This document shows positions 21,847-34,066 of a DNA stretch of 64,000 nucleotides, in pieces. The DNA lies in contig JAIBCD010000006.1 in NCBI GenBank assembly GCA_019694335.1, positions 1-64,000 on the forward strand, given 5' to 3'. The stretch is from Rhodospirillaceae bacterium (GTDB lineage: Bacteria > Pseudomonadota > Alphaproteobacteria > Rhodospirillales > Rhodospirillaceae). Below the pieces are notes generated by a model. The model worked only from the letters and a program-made list of their open reading frames with translations. It made no database searches and was not told where the DNA came from. The translations under genes were made by a program, and so were the position numbers. Numbering within the stretch: position 1 is the first letter of the stretch; every line of letters begins with the position of its first letter.

Positions 21847-23301
21847 GTGTCGCCGCAAAGCCTGCTGTTCAGCGTGCTGGGCTATTTCGGGCTGCTTTAT
21901 GCCGTGGCCTGGCGCACCTCCCGGGGGGCCCGCAACGCCGACTTCTTTGTCGGCAACCGCGACAGCGCCTGGCCGCTGGTGGCCTTCGGCATGATCGGCA
22001 CGGCGCTGTCGGGGGTTACCTTCATCAGCGTGCCGGGCTCGGTGGGCAACGACGGGTTCACCTATCTCCAGGTCGTGTTCGGGCAGACCCTGGGCTATGT
22101 GATCGTCGCCTTCGTGTTGCTGCCGCTCTACTACCGGCTCGGGCATGTCTCGATTTACGCTTGGCTGGCGCAACGGCTGGGGGATTGGGGCTGGCAGACC
22201 GCGGCGGTGCTGTTCATCATCTCGCGCACCCTGGGCGCCACCGCGCGGCTCTACCTGGTGATCCGCATCCTTCAGGACATCAGCTTCGAAGGCCTGGGCA
22301 TCCCGTTCGCCGTCAGCACCTTCGTGATCATCGCCATGATCATGCTCTACACGTGGCGCGGCGGGGTGAAGACCATCGTCTGGACCGACACCCTCCAGAC
22401 CGCCGGCATGCTGATCGGGTTGGCGGCCTGCATCGTCTTTGTGCTTCAGGCGCTGCCATTCACGGTCGGCGAGGTTTTCACGCGCGCCGCCGATCTTGGC
22501 CTGACGCGGGTTTGGGGGACGGCGCCGGAGGCGCGCGACTTCTGGCTCAAGCAGGTGTTGGCCGGCATGGCCATCGGCATCGCCATGACCGGCATGGACC
22601 AGGAGCAGATGCAGAAGAATATCTCGGTTCGCACCGTGCCCGAATCCCAGCTCAACATGATGGTGACCGGCATGGCCATGCTGCTGGTGGTGACGGCGTT
22701 CCTGACCCTGGGCGCGGTGATGACCGTCTTCGCCCAGCACACGGGGTTGGACGCGCGCGGCGACCGCCTGTTCCCGGCGGTGGTGATGGGCTATCTGCCG
22801 GCGGGATTGCAGCTGGTGTTCGTTATTGCATTGATTTCGGCGCTGTTCCCCAGCGCCGACGGCGCGCTCACGGCGCTGACGTCGTCCACCTGCAACGACG
22901 TGCTGCGGTTCGAACGCCGCCAGGACTTGAGTGAGGCCGCGCGCACCCGCCTGCGCACGCGCATCCATTTGGGGTTCGCGGCGCTGTTCGTGGTGCTGAC
23001 GGTGGTGTTCCGCTGGATCGACGACCCCAGCATGATCGGCCTGATCCTGAAGATCGCGGCCTACACTTATGGCCCGCTGTTCGGCCTCTCGGCCTATGGC
23101 CTGCTCGCCCGCCGCCCGGCGCAGGGGCCATTGATCGCGGTCGCGGCACTCGGTGCCCCGGTGTTGTGCCTGATGTTGGACGCGATGCAGGCCAAGATTT
23201 TCACGGCCTACCGCATCGGCCTGGAGATGCTGTTGATCAATGCTGCGGTGACTTACGCGCTGCTGTGGCTGGTGTCTCTCAAACGTCCTAACGATGCTTG
23301 A
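21847..23301 (+). CDS. Sodium:solute symporter family (SSS) transporter
   Basis: 484 residues with about 13 hydrophobic segments, the layout of the SSS (SLC5-like) family. Family features include [17 protein letters not shown] in the second helix region and [17 protein letters not shown] mid-protein. It would take up an organic solute with Na+ across the inner membrane; the solute cannot be told. The start is GTG 21847 after a GGGGGGGGAGA ribosome site. The last 14 bases overlap the end of the convergent crotonase gene. The pair sits between lpxC and ftsZ, an unusual place. Confidence 0.87.
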   Translation: MSPQSLLFSVLGYFGLLYAVAWRTSRGARNADFFVGNRDSAWPLVAFGMIGTALSGVTFISVPGSVGNDGFTYLQVVFGQTLGYVIVAFVLLPLYYRLGHVSIYAWLAQRLGDWGWQTAAVLFIISRTLGATARLYLVIRILQDISFEGLGIPFAVSTFVIIAMIMLYTWRGGVKTIVWTDTLQTAGMLIGLAACIVFVLQALPFTVGEVFTRAADLGLTRVWGTAPEARDFWLKQVLAGMAIGIAMTGMDQEQMQKNISVRTVPESQLNMMVTGMAMLLVVTAFLTLGAVMTVFAQHTGLDARGDRLFPAVVMGYLPAGLQLVFVIALISALFPSADGALTALTSSTCNDVLRFERRQDLSEAARTRLRTRIHLGFAALFVVLTVVFRWIDDPSMIGLILKIAAYTYGPLFGLSAYGLLARRPAQGPLIAVAALGAPVLCLMLDAMQAKIFTAYRIGLEMLLINAAVTYALLWLVSLKRPNDA

Positions 23302-24064
23302 AAACCGGCGCTCGCTTCTCGATGAACGCCGTCATGCCTTCCTTCTTGTCTTTCAGGCTGAAGATCGACTGGAAGGTGCGGCCTTCGAACAACAGGCCCT
23401 CGGCCAGGCTGCTTTCATAGGCGCGGCCCACGGATTCCTTGGCCATCATCAGTACCGGCAGGGACATGGCGGCGATCTTGGCCGCCACGGCGAGCGCCTC
23501 TTCCATCAATTTGTCGGCCGGCACCACGCGGCTGACGAGGCCCGAGCGCTCGGCCTCGGCCGCGTCCATCTGGCGGCCGGTGAGCACCATGTCCATCGCC
23601 TTGGCTTTGCCGATCAGACGCGTCAGGCGCTGGGTGCCGCCCGAGCCGGGGATCACGCCCAGGGTGATCTCGGGCTGGCCGAACTTGGCATTGTCGGCGG
23701 CGATGATGAAGTCGCACATCATGGCGAGTTCGCAGCCGCCGCCCAGGCAGTAACCCGCCACGGCGGCGATCACCGGCTTGCGGCACCTGGCGGTGCGTTG
23801 CCAGCTGCCGACGATATAGTTCGGAACGTAGGTGTCGATATGATCCTGGGTGACCATTTCCTTGATGTCGGCGCCGGCGGCGAAGGCCTTTTCGCTACCC
23901 GTGAGGACGATGGCGCGGATGCCGGCATCGGATTCAAAAATCTCGATCGCGTCCGAGAGATCCTTCATCAGCGGGCTGGAAAGCGCATTCAGCGCCTTGG
24001 GACGGTTGAGGCGGATCAGGCCGACCGCGCCATGGGTTTCGACAATGATGTTCTCAAAGGTCAT
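23288..24064 (-). CDS. Enoyl-CoA hydratase (crotonase family)
   Basis: 258 residues from ATG 24064, which follows GAGGGCG; a longer frame reaching 24097 lacks a better site. Crotonase motifs are complete: oxyanion-hole segment [25 protein letters not shown] with the first catalytic Glu, and [19 protein letters not shown] with the second. This pair of glutamates supports true hydratase activity on 2-trans-enoyl-CoA in fatty-acid beta-oxidation. It is alone on its strand, convergent with the symporter, and downstream of the ftsZ terminator region. Confidence 0.93.
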   Translation of the reverse strand: MTFENIIVETHGAVGLIRLNRPKALNALSSPLMKDLSDAIEIFESDAGIRAIVLTGSEKAFAAGADIKEMVTQDHIDTYVPNYIVGSWQRTARCRKPVIAAVAGYCLGGGCELAMMCDFIIAADNAKFGQPEITLGVIPGSGGTQRLTRLIGKAKAMDMVLTGRQMDAAEAERSGLVSRVVPADKLMEEALAVAAKIAAMSLPVLMMAKESVGRAYESSLAEGLLFEGRTFQSIFSLKDKKEGMTAFIEKRAPVFKHR

Positions 24065-24121
24065 GGGTGCGCCCTCGCAAATGAAGGCGCACATCATTAG
24101 AGAGTTTTGCGCAAAAGCAAA

Positions 24122-24147
24122 GGGCCCGCGCCTTGCGGCGCGGGCCC
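24122..24147 (-). terminator. Terminator of the dcw cluster / ftsZ
   Basis: A perfect 11-bp GC stem, GGGCCCGCGCC and GGCGCGGGCCC with a 4-base loop. On the minus strand it is followed by TTTGCTTTTG, so it should end transcripts coming from ftsZ, 124 bases after the ftsZ stop. Confidence 0.75.
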
Positions 24148-24194
24148 TTCACTGTCCGAGTTTTCGTTCCAGGGGTCTGAGTTTGGGACCCTGG

Positions 24195-24217
24195 ATCCTC
24201 GGGTCGAGCCCGAGGAT
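24195..24217. repeat. REP-like hairpin with TCGAG loop
   Basis: ATCCTCGGG-TCGAG-CCCGAGGAT, a perfect 9-bp stem. The sequence is of a type seen widely in alphaproteobacterial intergenic regions (CCTCGGGTCAAGCCCGAGG-like). It is similar in plan to 11180-11200 and adjacent to the hairpin at 24233-24260. Confidence 0.65.
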
Positions 24218-24232
24218 GAAATTCGCCCAAGG

Positions 24233-24260
24233 ATGACTTAGGGCTTGAGCCCTAAGTCAT
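24233..24260. repeat. REP-like hairpin, 11-bp stem, next to ftsZ stop
   Basis: ATGACTTAGGG-CTTGAG-CCCTAAGTCAT, a perfect 11-bp stem ending 10 bases from the ftsZ stop codon. On the minus strand the loop reads CTCAAG, which contains the TCAAG core of the other hairpins. Three hairpins between 24122 and 24260 could protect the 3' end of the ftsZ message. Confidence 0.6.
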
Positions 24261-24270
24261 GGGGCTCATT

Positions 24271-26088
24271 TCAATTGGCCTGCCTGCGCAGGAACGCCGG
24301 GATCTCCAACTCATCCTCGTCGTGGGAGCTCAACGGACGATCCTGGGGCCCCACGGCGATGTTCAGCGCAGCGGGTTTCTCGATCTTGGCCTGGGGTTGC
24401 GGCGCGGCCTGGGTCTCTTCGGGCTTGCGCGCGGTCAGGCTGCGGTAGCGGCCGAACAGGCTGACGCGGGCCGGTTCAGCCTTGCCCGCGGCCGGAGCGG
24501 CCGGAGCCGGTTCGGCAGCCGCCATCACGGCTTCGATCCGCGGCGCTGGCTTGGGGGCCGGAGCGGCCGGAGCTTCCATGCGGAATTCCGGCTGACGCGG
24601 CTCGGGGCGCGGTTCCGGGGCGCGGGCCACGAACACCTCACGGGCCGGCGGCGCGCCGCCGAATACGCCAGTCGAGGTCGGCATCGGCGAGGGCGCGACC
24701 GGCGCGGCCATCGCGGCGATGGTGCGCGGCGGGGCCGCGGCCGGCGCGGCGGCGAGCGCTTCCTCGACGGCGGCGGCCTGCGAGGCGCCCACCGGCATCG
24801 CGGCGGCAACCTCGGCTTCCACTTCCTTGCGGACCGCGGCGGTCATTTCCATGAGCGCCTGTTCCTCGGCCTGCAGGTCCAGGGTGCCGGTGGCGGGCGC
24901 CAGCGTCGGGCCAAAACCGAACTGCGTGAAGTTCGGCTGCACCGGAGCGGCGCGTTCGGCCGCGGGGCCTTGCGCCATCACCGGAGTCGCCGGAGCGGCC
25001 GCGGTCACCGGCGCACGCGCAGCCGGCGCCGGGGTGCGGATCTCGGCGGGCATACGGCGGCCGACGGCGCGGGTTTCCGCCCGCACCGGCATGGGCCGCG
25101 GCTGGACGCCGGCTTCGGACTCGATGCCGGTGGCCACCACGGAGACGCGGATCTTGCCTTCCATGGTTTCGTCGAAGCACGAACCGAAGATGATGTGGGC
25201 GTCGGTTTCCACCTCATCGCGGATGCGGTTCGCGGCCTCGTCCACCTCGAACAGGGTGATGTCGCTGCCGCCGGTGATGTTGATCAGCACGCCCTTGGCG
25301 CCCTTCATGGAGGTTTCCTCCAGGAGCGGGTTGGCGATGGCGGCCTCGGCGGCGTCGAGCGCGCGGCGGTCGCCGGAGGCCTGGCCCGTTCCCATCATGG
25401 CGCGGCCCATTTCCTTCATCACCGTGCGGACGTCGGCGAAGTCCAGGTTGATCATGCCCGGCATCATCATCAGGTCGGTGACGCTGCGCACGCCGCCGTG
25501 CAGCACGTCGTCGGCCATCTTGAAGGCGTCGGCGAAGGTGGTCTTCTCATTGGCGACGCGGAACAGGTTCTGGTTCGGGATCACGATCAGGGTGTCGACG
25601 AACGCCGCCAGCTCCTCGATGCCGGCTTCGGCCAGGCGCATGCGGTGGATGCCTTCGAAATGGAACGGCTTGGTCACCACGCCCACGGTCAGCACGCCCA
25701 TCTCGCGGGCGATGCGGGCGATCACGGGCGCCGCACCCGTGCCGGTGCCGCCGCCCATGCCGGCGGTGATGAAGGCCATATGCGCGCCTTCAAGCTCGCG
25801 GGTGATGATCTCGATCGCTTCCTCGGCGGCGTGGCGGCCGATGGTGGGCTGAGCGCCGGCGCCCAGCCCCTGCGTGGTGTCGCGGCCGAGCTGAATGCGC
25901 CGGTCGGTGCGCGACAGGGTGAGTGCCTGGGCGTCGGTGTTGGCGACGACGAAGTCGCAGCCTTCCATGGCGCTCTGGATCATGTTGTTGACGGCGTTGC
26001 CGCCCGCGCCGCCGACACCGATGACGGTGATGCGCGGCTTCAGCTGCGCCTCGATGGTGGTCTTGGGAACGCTGATGTTGATAGTCAT
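24271..26088 (-). CDS. ftsZ: Cell division protein FtsZ
   Basis: A 605-residue tubulin-like GTPase that forms the division ring. The GTP motif GGGTGTG is at 112-118, with [13 protein letters not shown] at 23-35 and the T7 loop [11 protein letters not shown] in the core. After about residue 320 there is a long Ala/Pro-rich linker of about 270 residues, typical of the long alphaproteobacterial FtsZ proteins, ending in the conserved tail [14 protein letters not shown] that binds FtsA and other partners. The start ATG is preceded by GGAGG. It is last in the dcw cluster, 168 bases after ftsA, and probably also has its own promoter in that gap. Confidence 0.97.
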   Translation of the reverse strand: MTINISVPKTTIEAQLKPRITVIGVGGAGGNAVNNMIQSAMEGCDFVVANTDAQALTLSRTDRRIQLGRDTTQGLGAGAQPTIGRHAAEEAIEIITRELEGAHMAFITAGMGGGTGTGAAPVIARIAREMGVLTVGVVTKPFHFEGIHRMRLAEAGIEELAAFVDTLIVIPNQNLFRVANEKTTFADAFKMADDVLHGGVRSVTDLMMMPGMINLDFADVRTVMKEMGRAMMGTGQASGDRRALDAAEAAIANPLLEETSMKGAKGVLINITGGSDITLFEVDEAANRIRDEVETDAHIIFGSCFDETMEGKIRVSVVATGIESEAGVQPRPMPVRAETRAVGRRMPAEIRTPAPAARAPVTAAAPATPVMAQGPAAERAAPVQPNFTQFGFGPTLAPATGTLDLQAEEQALMEMTAAVRKEVEAEVAAAMPVGASQAAAVEEALAAAPAAAPPRTIAAMAAPVAPSPMPTSTGVFGGAPPAREVFVARAPEPRPEPRQPEFRMEAPAAPAPKPAPRIEAVMAAAEPAPAAPAAGKAEPARVSLFGRYRSLTARKPEETQAAPQPQAKIEKPAALNIAVGPQDRPLSSHDEDELEIPAFLRRQAN

Positions 26089-26256
26089 GTTAGCCTCCGA
26101 AATTCTGATGATCGAAAATCTTGTTCATTGGTTTTTTGCTTACGGGCGTGGAGTCCCAGCCCGGTCGTTGTTTTTGGTTTTTGTGGGCTAGGCTTTTGCC
26201 TTGGGTGGGGCCGGTCGAGTGATCGCCAGCTCTTGTGGTGGTTGGTCCTTTCCTCA

Positions 26257-27507
26257 TCAGAAGTTCTCCCGCAGCCATCGGCCGATCTTGCCGAAGCTCC
26301 GCTTCTTGTTGGCGGAGTCCATGGCCGCGAAGTCGGGTCGCGCGACGTGTTCCTGCAGGCCGTAACGCAGCAGGCCTGCAGCCGTCGAAAACGCGGGGCC
26401 GGAGAGTGAGTCCGGCAATCCGCGAATGGCTTTCGGGCGCCCAAGGCGCACCTGTTTGTCGAGAACGAGTTCGGCGAGATCGCGCACGCCTTCCAGCTGG
26501 CTGGCGCCACCGGTGAGCACCACGCGCCGGCCGGCGGCCTTCGCGAAGCCGGAATGCTCCAGGTGGCTGCGTACCAGCTCGAAGGTTTCCTCGAGGCGCG
26601 GCTGGATGATCTGCACCAGCATGGATTTGGGGATTTCGGTGGCGGCGGTCTCGTCGTCCTCGCCGACCATCGGCACCTTGAGCAGTTCGCGCGCGTCGCC
26701 GGGGTTGGGCGTGACGCTGCCGTAAACCGTCTTCAGGCGTTCGGCCTTCGCGATCGGTGTGGAAAGCCCCTTGGCGATGTCGTTGGTGACGTGATGGCCG
26801 CCCACCGGGAGGCTTTCCACATAGACCACCTGGCTTTCCATGAACACGGCGATCGAGGTGGTGCCGCCGCCCATGTCGATGACGGTGACGCCCAGATCCT
26901 TCTCGTCCTCGACCAGGCACGCCAAACCGCTCGCGTAGGGCGAGACCACGCGGTCCTCGATGTCGAGGTGGCAGCGGTCGATGACCGTGGCGAGATTGCG
27001 CGAAGGCCCGACCGCGGCGGTGACCAGGTGGATGTTCACGCCGAGACGGTCGCCGTACATGCCGCGCGGGTCGATGATGCCGTTGCCGCCGTCGATCGAG
27101 TAGCCGGTCGGGATGCAGTGGATCAGGTCGCGGTCGTTGGCGTCGTACTGGGCGCTGCCGTGATCGAGCACGCGCCGCACATCGGTGTCGCGGATCTGAT
27201 GGCCGGAGACCGCGAGTTCGACGTCCACCCGGGTCGACTGCGGCGCCCCGCAGGACATGTTGACGTAGACCTTCTCGACGCGGGTGCCGGCCATCTGTTC
27301 GGCGGCATCGACCACGGCGCGCACGGAACTTTCAGCTTCGTCCAGGTTGGTGACCTGGCCGCCGCGCATGCCCTTGGCGCGGTGGTGGCCGACGCCGGTG
27401 ACATGCAGTTCGTCATCCTCGCCGCGGCTGGCGATGAAACAGGCGACCTTGGTGGTGCCGATATCGAGCGCCGCGATGGACGGATTGCGTGGCAGGGTTT
27501 TGGACAT
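26257..27507 (-). CDS. ftsA: Cell division protein FtsA
   Basis: 416 residues from ATG 27507 (MSKTLPRNPSIAALDIG), chosen because CGGGGATA precedes it and it matches family N-termini; a longer frame reaches 27549. An actin-like ATPase that anchors FtsZ to the membrane: phosphate-1 loop ALDIGTTKVACFIA, phosphate-2 VIDMGGGTTSIAVF, and adenosine-binding VVLTGGASQLEGV. The C-terminus RSFGKIGRWLRENF is the amphipathic membrane-targeting helix. It sits between ftsQ (125-base gap) and ftsZ. Confidence 0.95.
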   Translation of the reverse strand: MSKTLPRNPSIAALDIGTTKVACFIASRGEDDELHVTGVGHHRAKGMRGGQVTNLDEAESSVRAVVDAAEQMAGTRVEKVYVNMSCGAPQSTRVDVELAVSGHQIRDTDVRRVLDHGSAQYDANDRDLIHCIPTGYSIDGGNGIIDPRGMYGDRLGVNIHLVTAAVGPSRNLATVIDRCHLDIEDRVVSPYASGLACLVEDEKDLGVTVIDMGGGTTSIAVFMESQVVYVESLPVGGHHVTNDIAKGLSTPIAKAERLKTVYGSVTPNPGDARELLKVPMVGEDDETAATEIPKSMLVQIIQPRLEETFELVRSHLEHSGFAKAAGRRVVLTGGASQLEGVRDLAELVLDKQVRLGRPKAIRGLPDSLSGPAFSTAAGLLRYGLQEHVARPDFAAMDSANKKRSFGKIGRWLRENF

Positions 27508-27632
27508 GATTCTATCCCCGTGTCTTCTTGACTCTGTTGTAGGTCGCACGTCCGGCCGGAAAACCGGCTCCCACTTTTTCTGGACGTGCTTCGGTGTTCA
27601 AAACGATGACCCCCATTTCCCCCGGTTCCCTT

Positions 27633-28478
27633 CTAAGCGTCTTTCTTCGCGGGCATGACGGCCTTCTTCACCGCGCCCGGTTTCGTGGGTGCGTTCGGGT
27701 CTTTGTGGACCCGCACGATCAAACGGTCTTCCAGGCGCAGGTCGATGAACTCCAGATCGCGTTCCAGGATCTGGTGGTCTTTCTCCAAAAGGCCGAGGCG
27801 CGTCCAGGCGGCGGCGAAGCCTTCCTCGGGCAGGCGCACGGCGATGCCGTTCTCGAAACTGTCGAGGTAGAGGTTCCAGCGCCGCTCGCCCACGCGCACG
27901 GCGGCGCGGACGCGCGCCGCCAGGTCGGGGTTGGTCTCGATGGTGGCGAACAGGGCGGGCGCGTTGCGGGGCGCGTCGTTGCCCACGATCATGGGAAGCG
28001 ACTGCGCGGCGGCATCGACCTCCGGCACCTCGATGATCGGCTTGCCGTCGCGGTCCACCAGGAAATAGCGCTTATCCTGCTGCCACAGGGCGTAAGGCGT
28101 GCGCTCCTCGATCTCGATGCGCACGGCGTCGGGCAGATGGCGCTCGAGCTTCGCGCTCTTCACCCACGGCAGGGCTTCGATCTGGGCGCGGGCCTTGGCC
28201 ATGTCGATGGCCAGGATCGGCGTGCCGCGCTCGGCGTCCACCGCCGCCAGCAAATCCTCGCGGCTGGTCATGTCGCGGCCTTCGACTGTCAACTTTTGCA
28301 GGCGCATGCCCAGGCTGGCGCTGGCGTCGATGGCGGTGGCGGCGAGGCGCTCGGTGTCCACGGCGAGCGGCAGGCCGCCCAACTTCACGACGATCAGGCT
28401 CACGCCGGCAATGGCGAAGGCGGCGGTGCCGAGCAGCACGGCGCGCGACGTGAGCGCGGACGGGATCATCCATCGCAT
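27633..28478 (-). CDS. ftsQ: Cell division protein FtsQ
   Basis: 281 residues: a short cytoplasmic lead, one transmembrane helix (about 12-32), then a POTRA domain starting near VEGRDMTSREDLLAAV and the FtsQ beta-domain. FtsQ links FtsL/FtsB to the rest of the divisome in the periplasm. The ATG at 28478 overlaps the end of ddl by 13 bases. The C-terminal tail is rich in Lys and Ala. Confidence 0.92.
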   Translation of the reverse strand: MRWMIPSALTSRAVLLGTAAFAIAGVSLIVVKLGGLPLAVDTERLAATAIDASASLGMRLQKLTVEGRDMTSREDLLAAVDAERGTPILAIDMAKARAQIEALPWVKSAKLERHLPDAVRIEIEERTPYALWQQDKRYFLVDRDGKPIIEVPEVDAAAQSLPMIVGNDAPRNAPALFATIETNPDLAARVRAAVRVGERRWNLYLDSFENGIAVRLPEEGFAAAWTRLGLLEKDHQILERDLEFIDLRLEDRLIVRVHKDPNAPTKPGAVKKAVMPAKKDA

Positions 28479-29389
28479 TGGGCGTGCTCCACCATCCAGA
28501 AAACCAGGTCGGCATAGCTCATGCCGACATACGCGGCCTGCTCGGGCACCAGCGAGGTCGGCGTCAGACCGGGCTGGGTGTTGACCTCGAGCATGTAGAA
28601 GTCGTCGCCGTCGAGCCTGAGGTCCGCGCGGCTGACCCCGCGGCAGCCGAGCGCCCGATGCGCCGCCAGCGAGAGCTCCATGGCACGGGCGTAGAGATCG
28701 CTCCTCAGTGGCGCGGGCAGCACATGCTTGGACCCGCCGGTCGCGTATTTGGCCTCGTAGTCGTAGAACTCGCGCGCCGTGGTGATCTCGGTGACCGCCA
28801 GCGGCTTTTCGCCCATGACCGCGACCGTGACCTCGCGGCCGGGGATGAAGCGCTCGGCCATCACCAGGTCGTCGTCGTCGAGGCCGAGATCGTCGAGCGG
28901 CGGGTGATTGCTGCCCTTCATCACAATCTTGACGCCGACGCTGGAGCCTTCGTTCACCGGCTTGATCACGTAGGGACGTTCCATGAGGTCGCCGCTTTCG
29001 GCTTCGGCGCGGGTCACGACTTTTTCTTCCGGAACCGGAATGCCTACCGAAGCGAAAATCTTCTTGGCCGCCGGTTTGTCCATGGCGACCGCGGAGGCCA
29101 TGCGGCCCGAATTGGTGTAGGGGATCGCCATCATGTCCAAGAGGCCTTGGATGCAGCCGTCCTCGCCGAAGCGGCCATGCAGCGCGTTGAACACCACGTC
29201 CGGCTTGGCGGTCTCGATCTCGCGCACCAGCGCGCCCATGTCGCGGCGCAGGTCGATCATGGTGACGTCGAGCCCTTTTGACTTGAGCGCGTCGCCGGCG
29301 CCCCGGCCCGAGACCAGCGACACTTCGCGTTCCTTGGAGAAACCGCCGTAAAGCACGGCGACGCGGCGGATGTTGGTGGGGCGCTTCAT
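28466..29389 (-). CDS. ddl: D-alanine--D-alanine ligase
   Basis: 307 residues from ATG 29389 ([16 protein letters not shown]); the open frame extends upstream into murB in another reading but the family N-terminus and the ATGA overlap with the murB stop fix the start. It is an ATP-grasp enzyme that joins two D-Ala for the peptidoglycan stem. Visible motifs are VFNALHGRFGEDGCIQGLLD, YVIKPVNEGSSVGV for ATP and MLEVNTQPGLTPTSLVP for metal and product. Its end overlaps ftsQ by 13 bases. Confidence 0.95.
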   Translation of the reverse strand: MKRPTNIRRVAVLYGGFSKEREVSLVSGRGAGDALKSKGLDVTMIDLRRDMGALVREIETAKPDVVFNALHGRFGEDGCIQGLLDMMAIPYTNSGRMASAVAMDKPAAKKIFASVGIPVPEEKVVTRAEAESGDLMERPYVIKPVNEGSSVGVKIVMKGSNHPPLDDLGLDDDDLVMAERFIPGREVTVAVMGEKPLAVTEITTAREFYDYEAKYATGGSKHVLPAPLRSDLYARAMELSLAAHRALGCRGVSRADLRLDGDDFYMLEVNTQPGLTPTSLVPEQAAYVGMSYADLVFWMVEHAQCDG

Positions 29390-30330
29390 GACGCCCCCAC
29401 GGATTTGCTGTCGCCGGCGGACACGCCCAGGCGGCGGATTTCCCAGCGCAGCTCGATGCCGGACATGGCCTTCACCCGCGCGCGCACGTCCTCGCCCAGG
29501 CCTTCCAGGTCGGCGGCACTCGCATTTCCCGTGTTGATCAGGAAATTGGTGTGCTTGGGCGACACCTGCGCACCGCCGCGCGTGAGACCGCGGCATCCAG
29601 CCCGGTCGATCAGTTCCCAGGCCTTGGCGCCCGGCGGATTGGCGAAGGTGGAGCCGCCGGTGCGCGCTTGGGTGGGCTGGCTGAGCTCGCGTTCGGTGCG
29701 GATCTCGCGCATGCGCGCGGTGATGGCGTCCTGGTCGCCGGCAATGCCCGCGATTTCGGCGCCGACGAAGATCAAGTCCTCGGCCGCGTCCACATGGCGA
29801 TAATGAAAACCCATCGCGCCTGCGTCGAGCTTGTGAACGGTTCCAGCGCGGTCGAGCGCGGTGGCGGAGCGGAAGACGTCCTTGAACTCGCGGCCATATG
29901 CGCCTGCGTTCATGCGCAGGCCGCCGCCGATCGTGCCGGGAATGCCGGTGAGGAATTCCAGGCCGGCGATGCCGGCATCCCGCGCGGCGGTGGCGACGGT
30001 CGCATTCACCGCGCCCGCGCCGCATTTCAGGGTCATGCCATCGACGGCAATACCGGCGAAGGCCTTGCCGAGGCGGATGGTCACGCCCGGCACGCCGCCG
30101 TCGCGCACCAGCATGTTGGCGCCGAGGCCAATGACCGTGAGGTCAATGCCCGCCGGGCAGCCCTTGAGGAAATCCGCGAGGTCGGCGACGTCGGCGGGGG
30201 TGTACAGCACCTCCGCCGGTCCGCCGACCCGGAACCAGGTCAGCTTGCCCAGGTCGGCCATGGCCTCGAAGCCGCCGCGCACGCGCGGCAGCCTCTCGAC
30301 CAGGGACGTGAGGGCGCGGGCTGCCATCAT
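29386..30330 (-). CDS. murB: UDP-N-acetylenolpyruvoylglucosamine reductase MurB
   Basis: 314 residues from ATG 30330, which overlaps the murC stop as ATGA. This FAD enzyme makes UDP-MurNAc. Motifs: [15 protein letters not shown] at the start of the FAD domain, [31 protein letters not shown] with the flavin-contacting loop, and [17 protein letters not shown] with the catalytic serine. The layout is that of type II MurB without the extra Tyr loop. It ends in an ATGA overlap with ddl. Confidence 0.95.
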   Translation of the reverse strand: MMAARALTSLVERLPRVRGGFEAMADLGKLTWFRVGGPAEVLYTPADVADLADFLKGCPAGIDLTVIGLGANMLVRDGGVPGVTIRLGKAFAGIAVDGMTLKCGAGAVNATVATAARDAGIAGLEFLTGIPGTIGGGLRMNAGAYGREFKDVFRSATALDRAGTVHKLDAGAMGFHYRHVDAAEDLIFVGAEIAGIAGDQDAITARMREIRTERELSQPTQARTGGSTFANPPGAKAWELIDRAGCRGLTRGGAQVSPKHTNFLINTGNASAADLEGLGEDVRARVKAMSGIELRWEIRRLGVSAGDSKSVGAS

Positions 30331-31751
30331 GCCGCACCCTTGGTTTTCTGGATGGCGGTCAGGTCCGCGGGCAGCGCGTGCGCCCAGGCGGTGATGTTGC
30401 CGGCGCCGAGGCAGACCACCATGTCGCCGGGCTTGGCGATATCGTCGATCACCGCGGCCAGGTGCTTGGGCGACATCAGCGCGGTGACGGCCGGGTGCCC
30501 GTGGGCGTGGAGGCCGTTGATCAGGGCGTCGCGGTTGATGCCGGCGATGGGCGCTTCGCCCGCAGGGTAGACATCCGCGACCACGACATGGTCGGCGTCG
30601 TTGAAGCATTGGCAGAATTCCGCGAACAGCGATTGCAGGCGGGTATAGCGGTGCGGCTGCACCACGCCGATGACCCGGCCTTTGCTGGCGGTGCGCGCCG
30701 CGCGCAACACGGCGGCGATTTCCACCGGGTGGTGACCGTAGTCGTCGATCACCGTGATGCCGTTGGCCTCGCCGACTTTGGTGAAGCGGCGTTTGACGCC
30801 CTTGAAGCGCGCCAGGCCTTCCTTCAGTACCTCGTCGGCGACACCCATCTCGGCGGCCACGGACACGGCGGCCAGCGCGTTCAGCACATTGTGCTGGCCG
30901 AACATGGCGAGCTTGATGTCCTTGATCACGCGTTCGCCGCCGGTGATGCGCTCGGAGATGGCGGCATCGAAGCGCACCCCGTTGGAGTCCAGCACCACAT
31001 TGAGCCCGCGCACCTGCGCGAGGGGCGAGAGGCCGTAGGACACGATCTTGCGGTCGGTCAGCTGCGGCAGCAGCGCCTGCACTTCCGGATGATCGATGCA
31101 CAGCACGCCGAAGCCGTAGAACGGGATCGATTCCACGAAGGTGCGGAACGCCTGCTTCACCTTGGCGAACTCGCCGTAGAAATCCAGGTGCTCGGGGTCG
31201 ATGTTGGTGACGATGGCGATGGTCGCCGGCAGGCGGGTGAAAGTGCCGTCGGACTCGTCGGCCTCGACCACCATCCATTCGCCGCCGCCCAAACGCGCGT
31301 TGGTGCCGTAGGCGTTGATGATGCCGCCGTTGATGACGGTGGGGTCGAGCCCGGCGGCGTCCAGCACGCTGGCTACCAGCGACGTCGTGGTGGTCTTGCC
31401 GTGGGTGCCGCCGACCGCCACCGACCACTTGAGGCGCATGAGTTCGGCCAGCATCTCGGCGCGGCGCACGACCGGCAGCATGGCCTTGCGCGCGGCGATC
31501 ACCTCGGGGTTGTCGGGCTTCACCGCCGAGGACGTGACGATCACCCGTGCCTCGCCCAAGTTCTCGGCCTTGTGGCCAACGTCGATCCGCATGCCGAGCG
31601 CTCGCAGGCGATCGACATTGGCGTTCTGGGCGATATCGCTGCCCTGCACCTGGTAGCCGAGGTTGTGCATGACCTCGGCGATGCCCGACATGCCGATGCC
31701 GCCGATGCCCACGAAGTGAATGATGCCGATATCGAGCGGCATGGCCTGCAT
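30327..31751 (-). CDS. murC: UDP-N-acetylmuramate--L-alanine ligase MurC
   Basis: A 474-residue Mur ligase adding L-Ala to UDP-MurNAc. N-terminal [15 protein letters not shown] binds the nucleotide sugar, the ATP loop GTHGKTT is at 115-121, and central [10 protein letters not shown] and [11 protein letters not shown] are typical of MurC. A second in-frame ATG three codons in is an alternative start. It abuts murG exactly (TAG then ATG) and overlaps murB by 4 bases. Confidence 0.96.
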   Translation of the reverse strand: MQAMPLDIGIIHFVGIGGIGMSGIAEVMHNLGYQVQGSDIAQNANVDRLRALGMRIDVGHKAENLGEARVIVTSSAVKPDNPEVIAARKAMLPVVRRAEMLAELMRLKWSVAVGGTHGKTTTTSLVASVLDAAGLDPTVINGGIINAYGTNARLGGGEWMVVEADESDGTFTRLPATIAIVTNIDPEHLDFYGEFAKVKQAFRTFVESIPFYGFGVLCIDHPEVQALLPQLTDRKIVSYGLSPLAQVRGLNVVLDSNGVRFDAAISERITGGERVIKDIKLAMFGQHNVLNALAAVSVAAEMGVADEVLKEGLARFKGVKRRFTKVGEANGITVIDDYGHHPVEIAAVLRAARTASKGRVIGVVQPHRYTRLQSLFAEFCQCFNDADHVVVADVYPAGEAPIAGINRDALINGLHAHGHPAVTALMSPKHLAAVIDDIAKPGDMVVCLGAGNITAWAHALPADLTAIQKTKGAA

Positions 31752-32929
31752 CTAGATAACTCCTCTTTTCATCGGCTCGATCCTGGATGGCGGCGCCATG
31801 GCGGGAGCGGCGGTGTTGGTGCGGGCGTCGCCGCGCATCACGGTCTCGACCACCGCGGCGAGGCGCTGGGCGGCGTCGGGTATGGCGAAGCGCGCGGCGG
31901 CGGCGGCGGTTTCGGTGAGCAGGTCGGGCGCGGCGGCGAGCGTTGCGATGCGCTCGGCCAGGGCTTCGGGCGTGAAGCCGTTCTGTTTGAGCATCCAGGT
32001 GCCGCCCTGGGCCGCGAGCGCCGCGGCATTGGCGCTTTGATGGTCATCGGCGGCGTAGGGGTAGGGCACCAGGATCGACGGCCGGCCGATCAGCGTGACT
32101 TCGGCCACGGTCGACGCACCGGAGCGCGCGATCAGCAGGTGCGTACCGGCGAGCAACTCGGGCACGTTGTCGAAGAACACACGGAGGTGGGCGTGCGCGC
32201 CGGTGCCGACATAGGCCGCGTGGGTGCGGTCCAGGTCTTCCGGACGGCACTGTTGCGTGATCTCCATGCGGTTACGCAAAGCCTCGGGCAACAGGCGCAT
32301 GGCGGCGGGCAGCACGTCGCTGAACACGCGGGCGCCCTGACTGCCGCCCAATACCAGGATCCGGAAGGGGCCGCCGTCCGGCGCCGCGTAAGGCGCGTTG
32401 CGCAAGGCGGCCACCGCTGGCCGCACCGGCATGCCGGTGCGCATGACCCGCGCTTTTTCCGGCGCGGGCTTGGCGAGTTCGAACGAGGTGCAGACCTGGT
32501 TGACGCGCCCCGCCAGCAGGCGGTTGGCGCGGCCCAGGATCGCGTTCTGCTCGTGGATCACGGTCGGGATGCCGAGCTGCACCGCCGCGAACATGGCCGG
32601 CGCCGAGGCGTAGCCGCCGAAGCCGACCACGGCCGCCGGTTTGAGCTTGGCGAGAATGGTGCGCGCCTGCAGGACGCCCAGGCCGAGCGCAACCGTGCCT
32701 TTGACCAGGCCCAGCAGTCCGCGCCCGGCGATGCCCTGGCCGCTGACGGCATGGGTGTCGATCATGCCCAGCGTACCGCTGTAATGGGTGCCGCGCTGAT
32801 CGGTGATCAGCGCCAGGCGATAGCCTTCGTTCAGCAACGCCTGCGCCAAGGCCTCGGCGGGGAACACATGTCCTCCCGTGCCGCCGGCGGTGAGAACGAT
32901 CAGGCGCTCGTGGGTCTGACGGGGAACGA

Positions 32930-32933
<4 letters not shown>
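31752..32933 (-). CDS. murG: UDP-GlcNAc:lipid I N-acetylglucosaminyltransferase MurG
   Basis: 393 residues from ATG 32933. MurG makes lipid II on the inner face of the membrane. The N-terminal glycine-rich loop is GGTGGH (17-22), GFGGYASAP and HEQNAILGRAN follow, and the C-terminal UDP-GlcNAc site shows LVLGGSQGARVFSD and RSGASTVAEV. The last ~25 residues are a Pro/Ala-rich tail not usual in the family. Its start overlaps the ftsW stop by 4 bases. Confidence 0.96.

Positions 32934-34062
<1,129 letters not shown>

Positions 34063-34066
<4 letters not shown>

Noticed and set aside
26089..26256. GANTC (CcrM) site in the ftsA-ftsZ gap as a cell-cycle control signal
   Set aside because: One GAGTC at 26151-26155 exists, but such 5-base sites occur by chance about every few hundred bases here, and no CtrA-type TTAA-N7-TTAA box was found.
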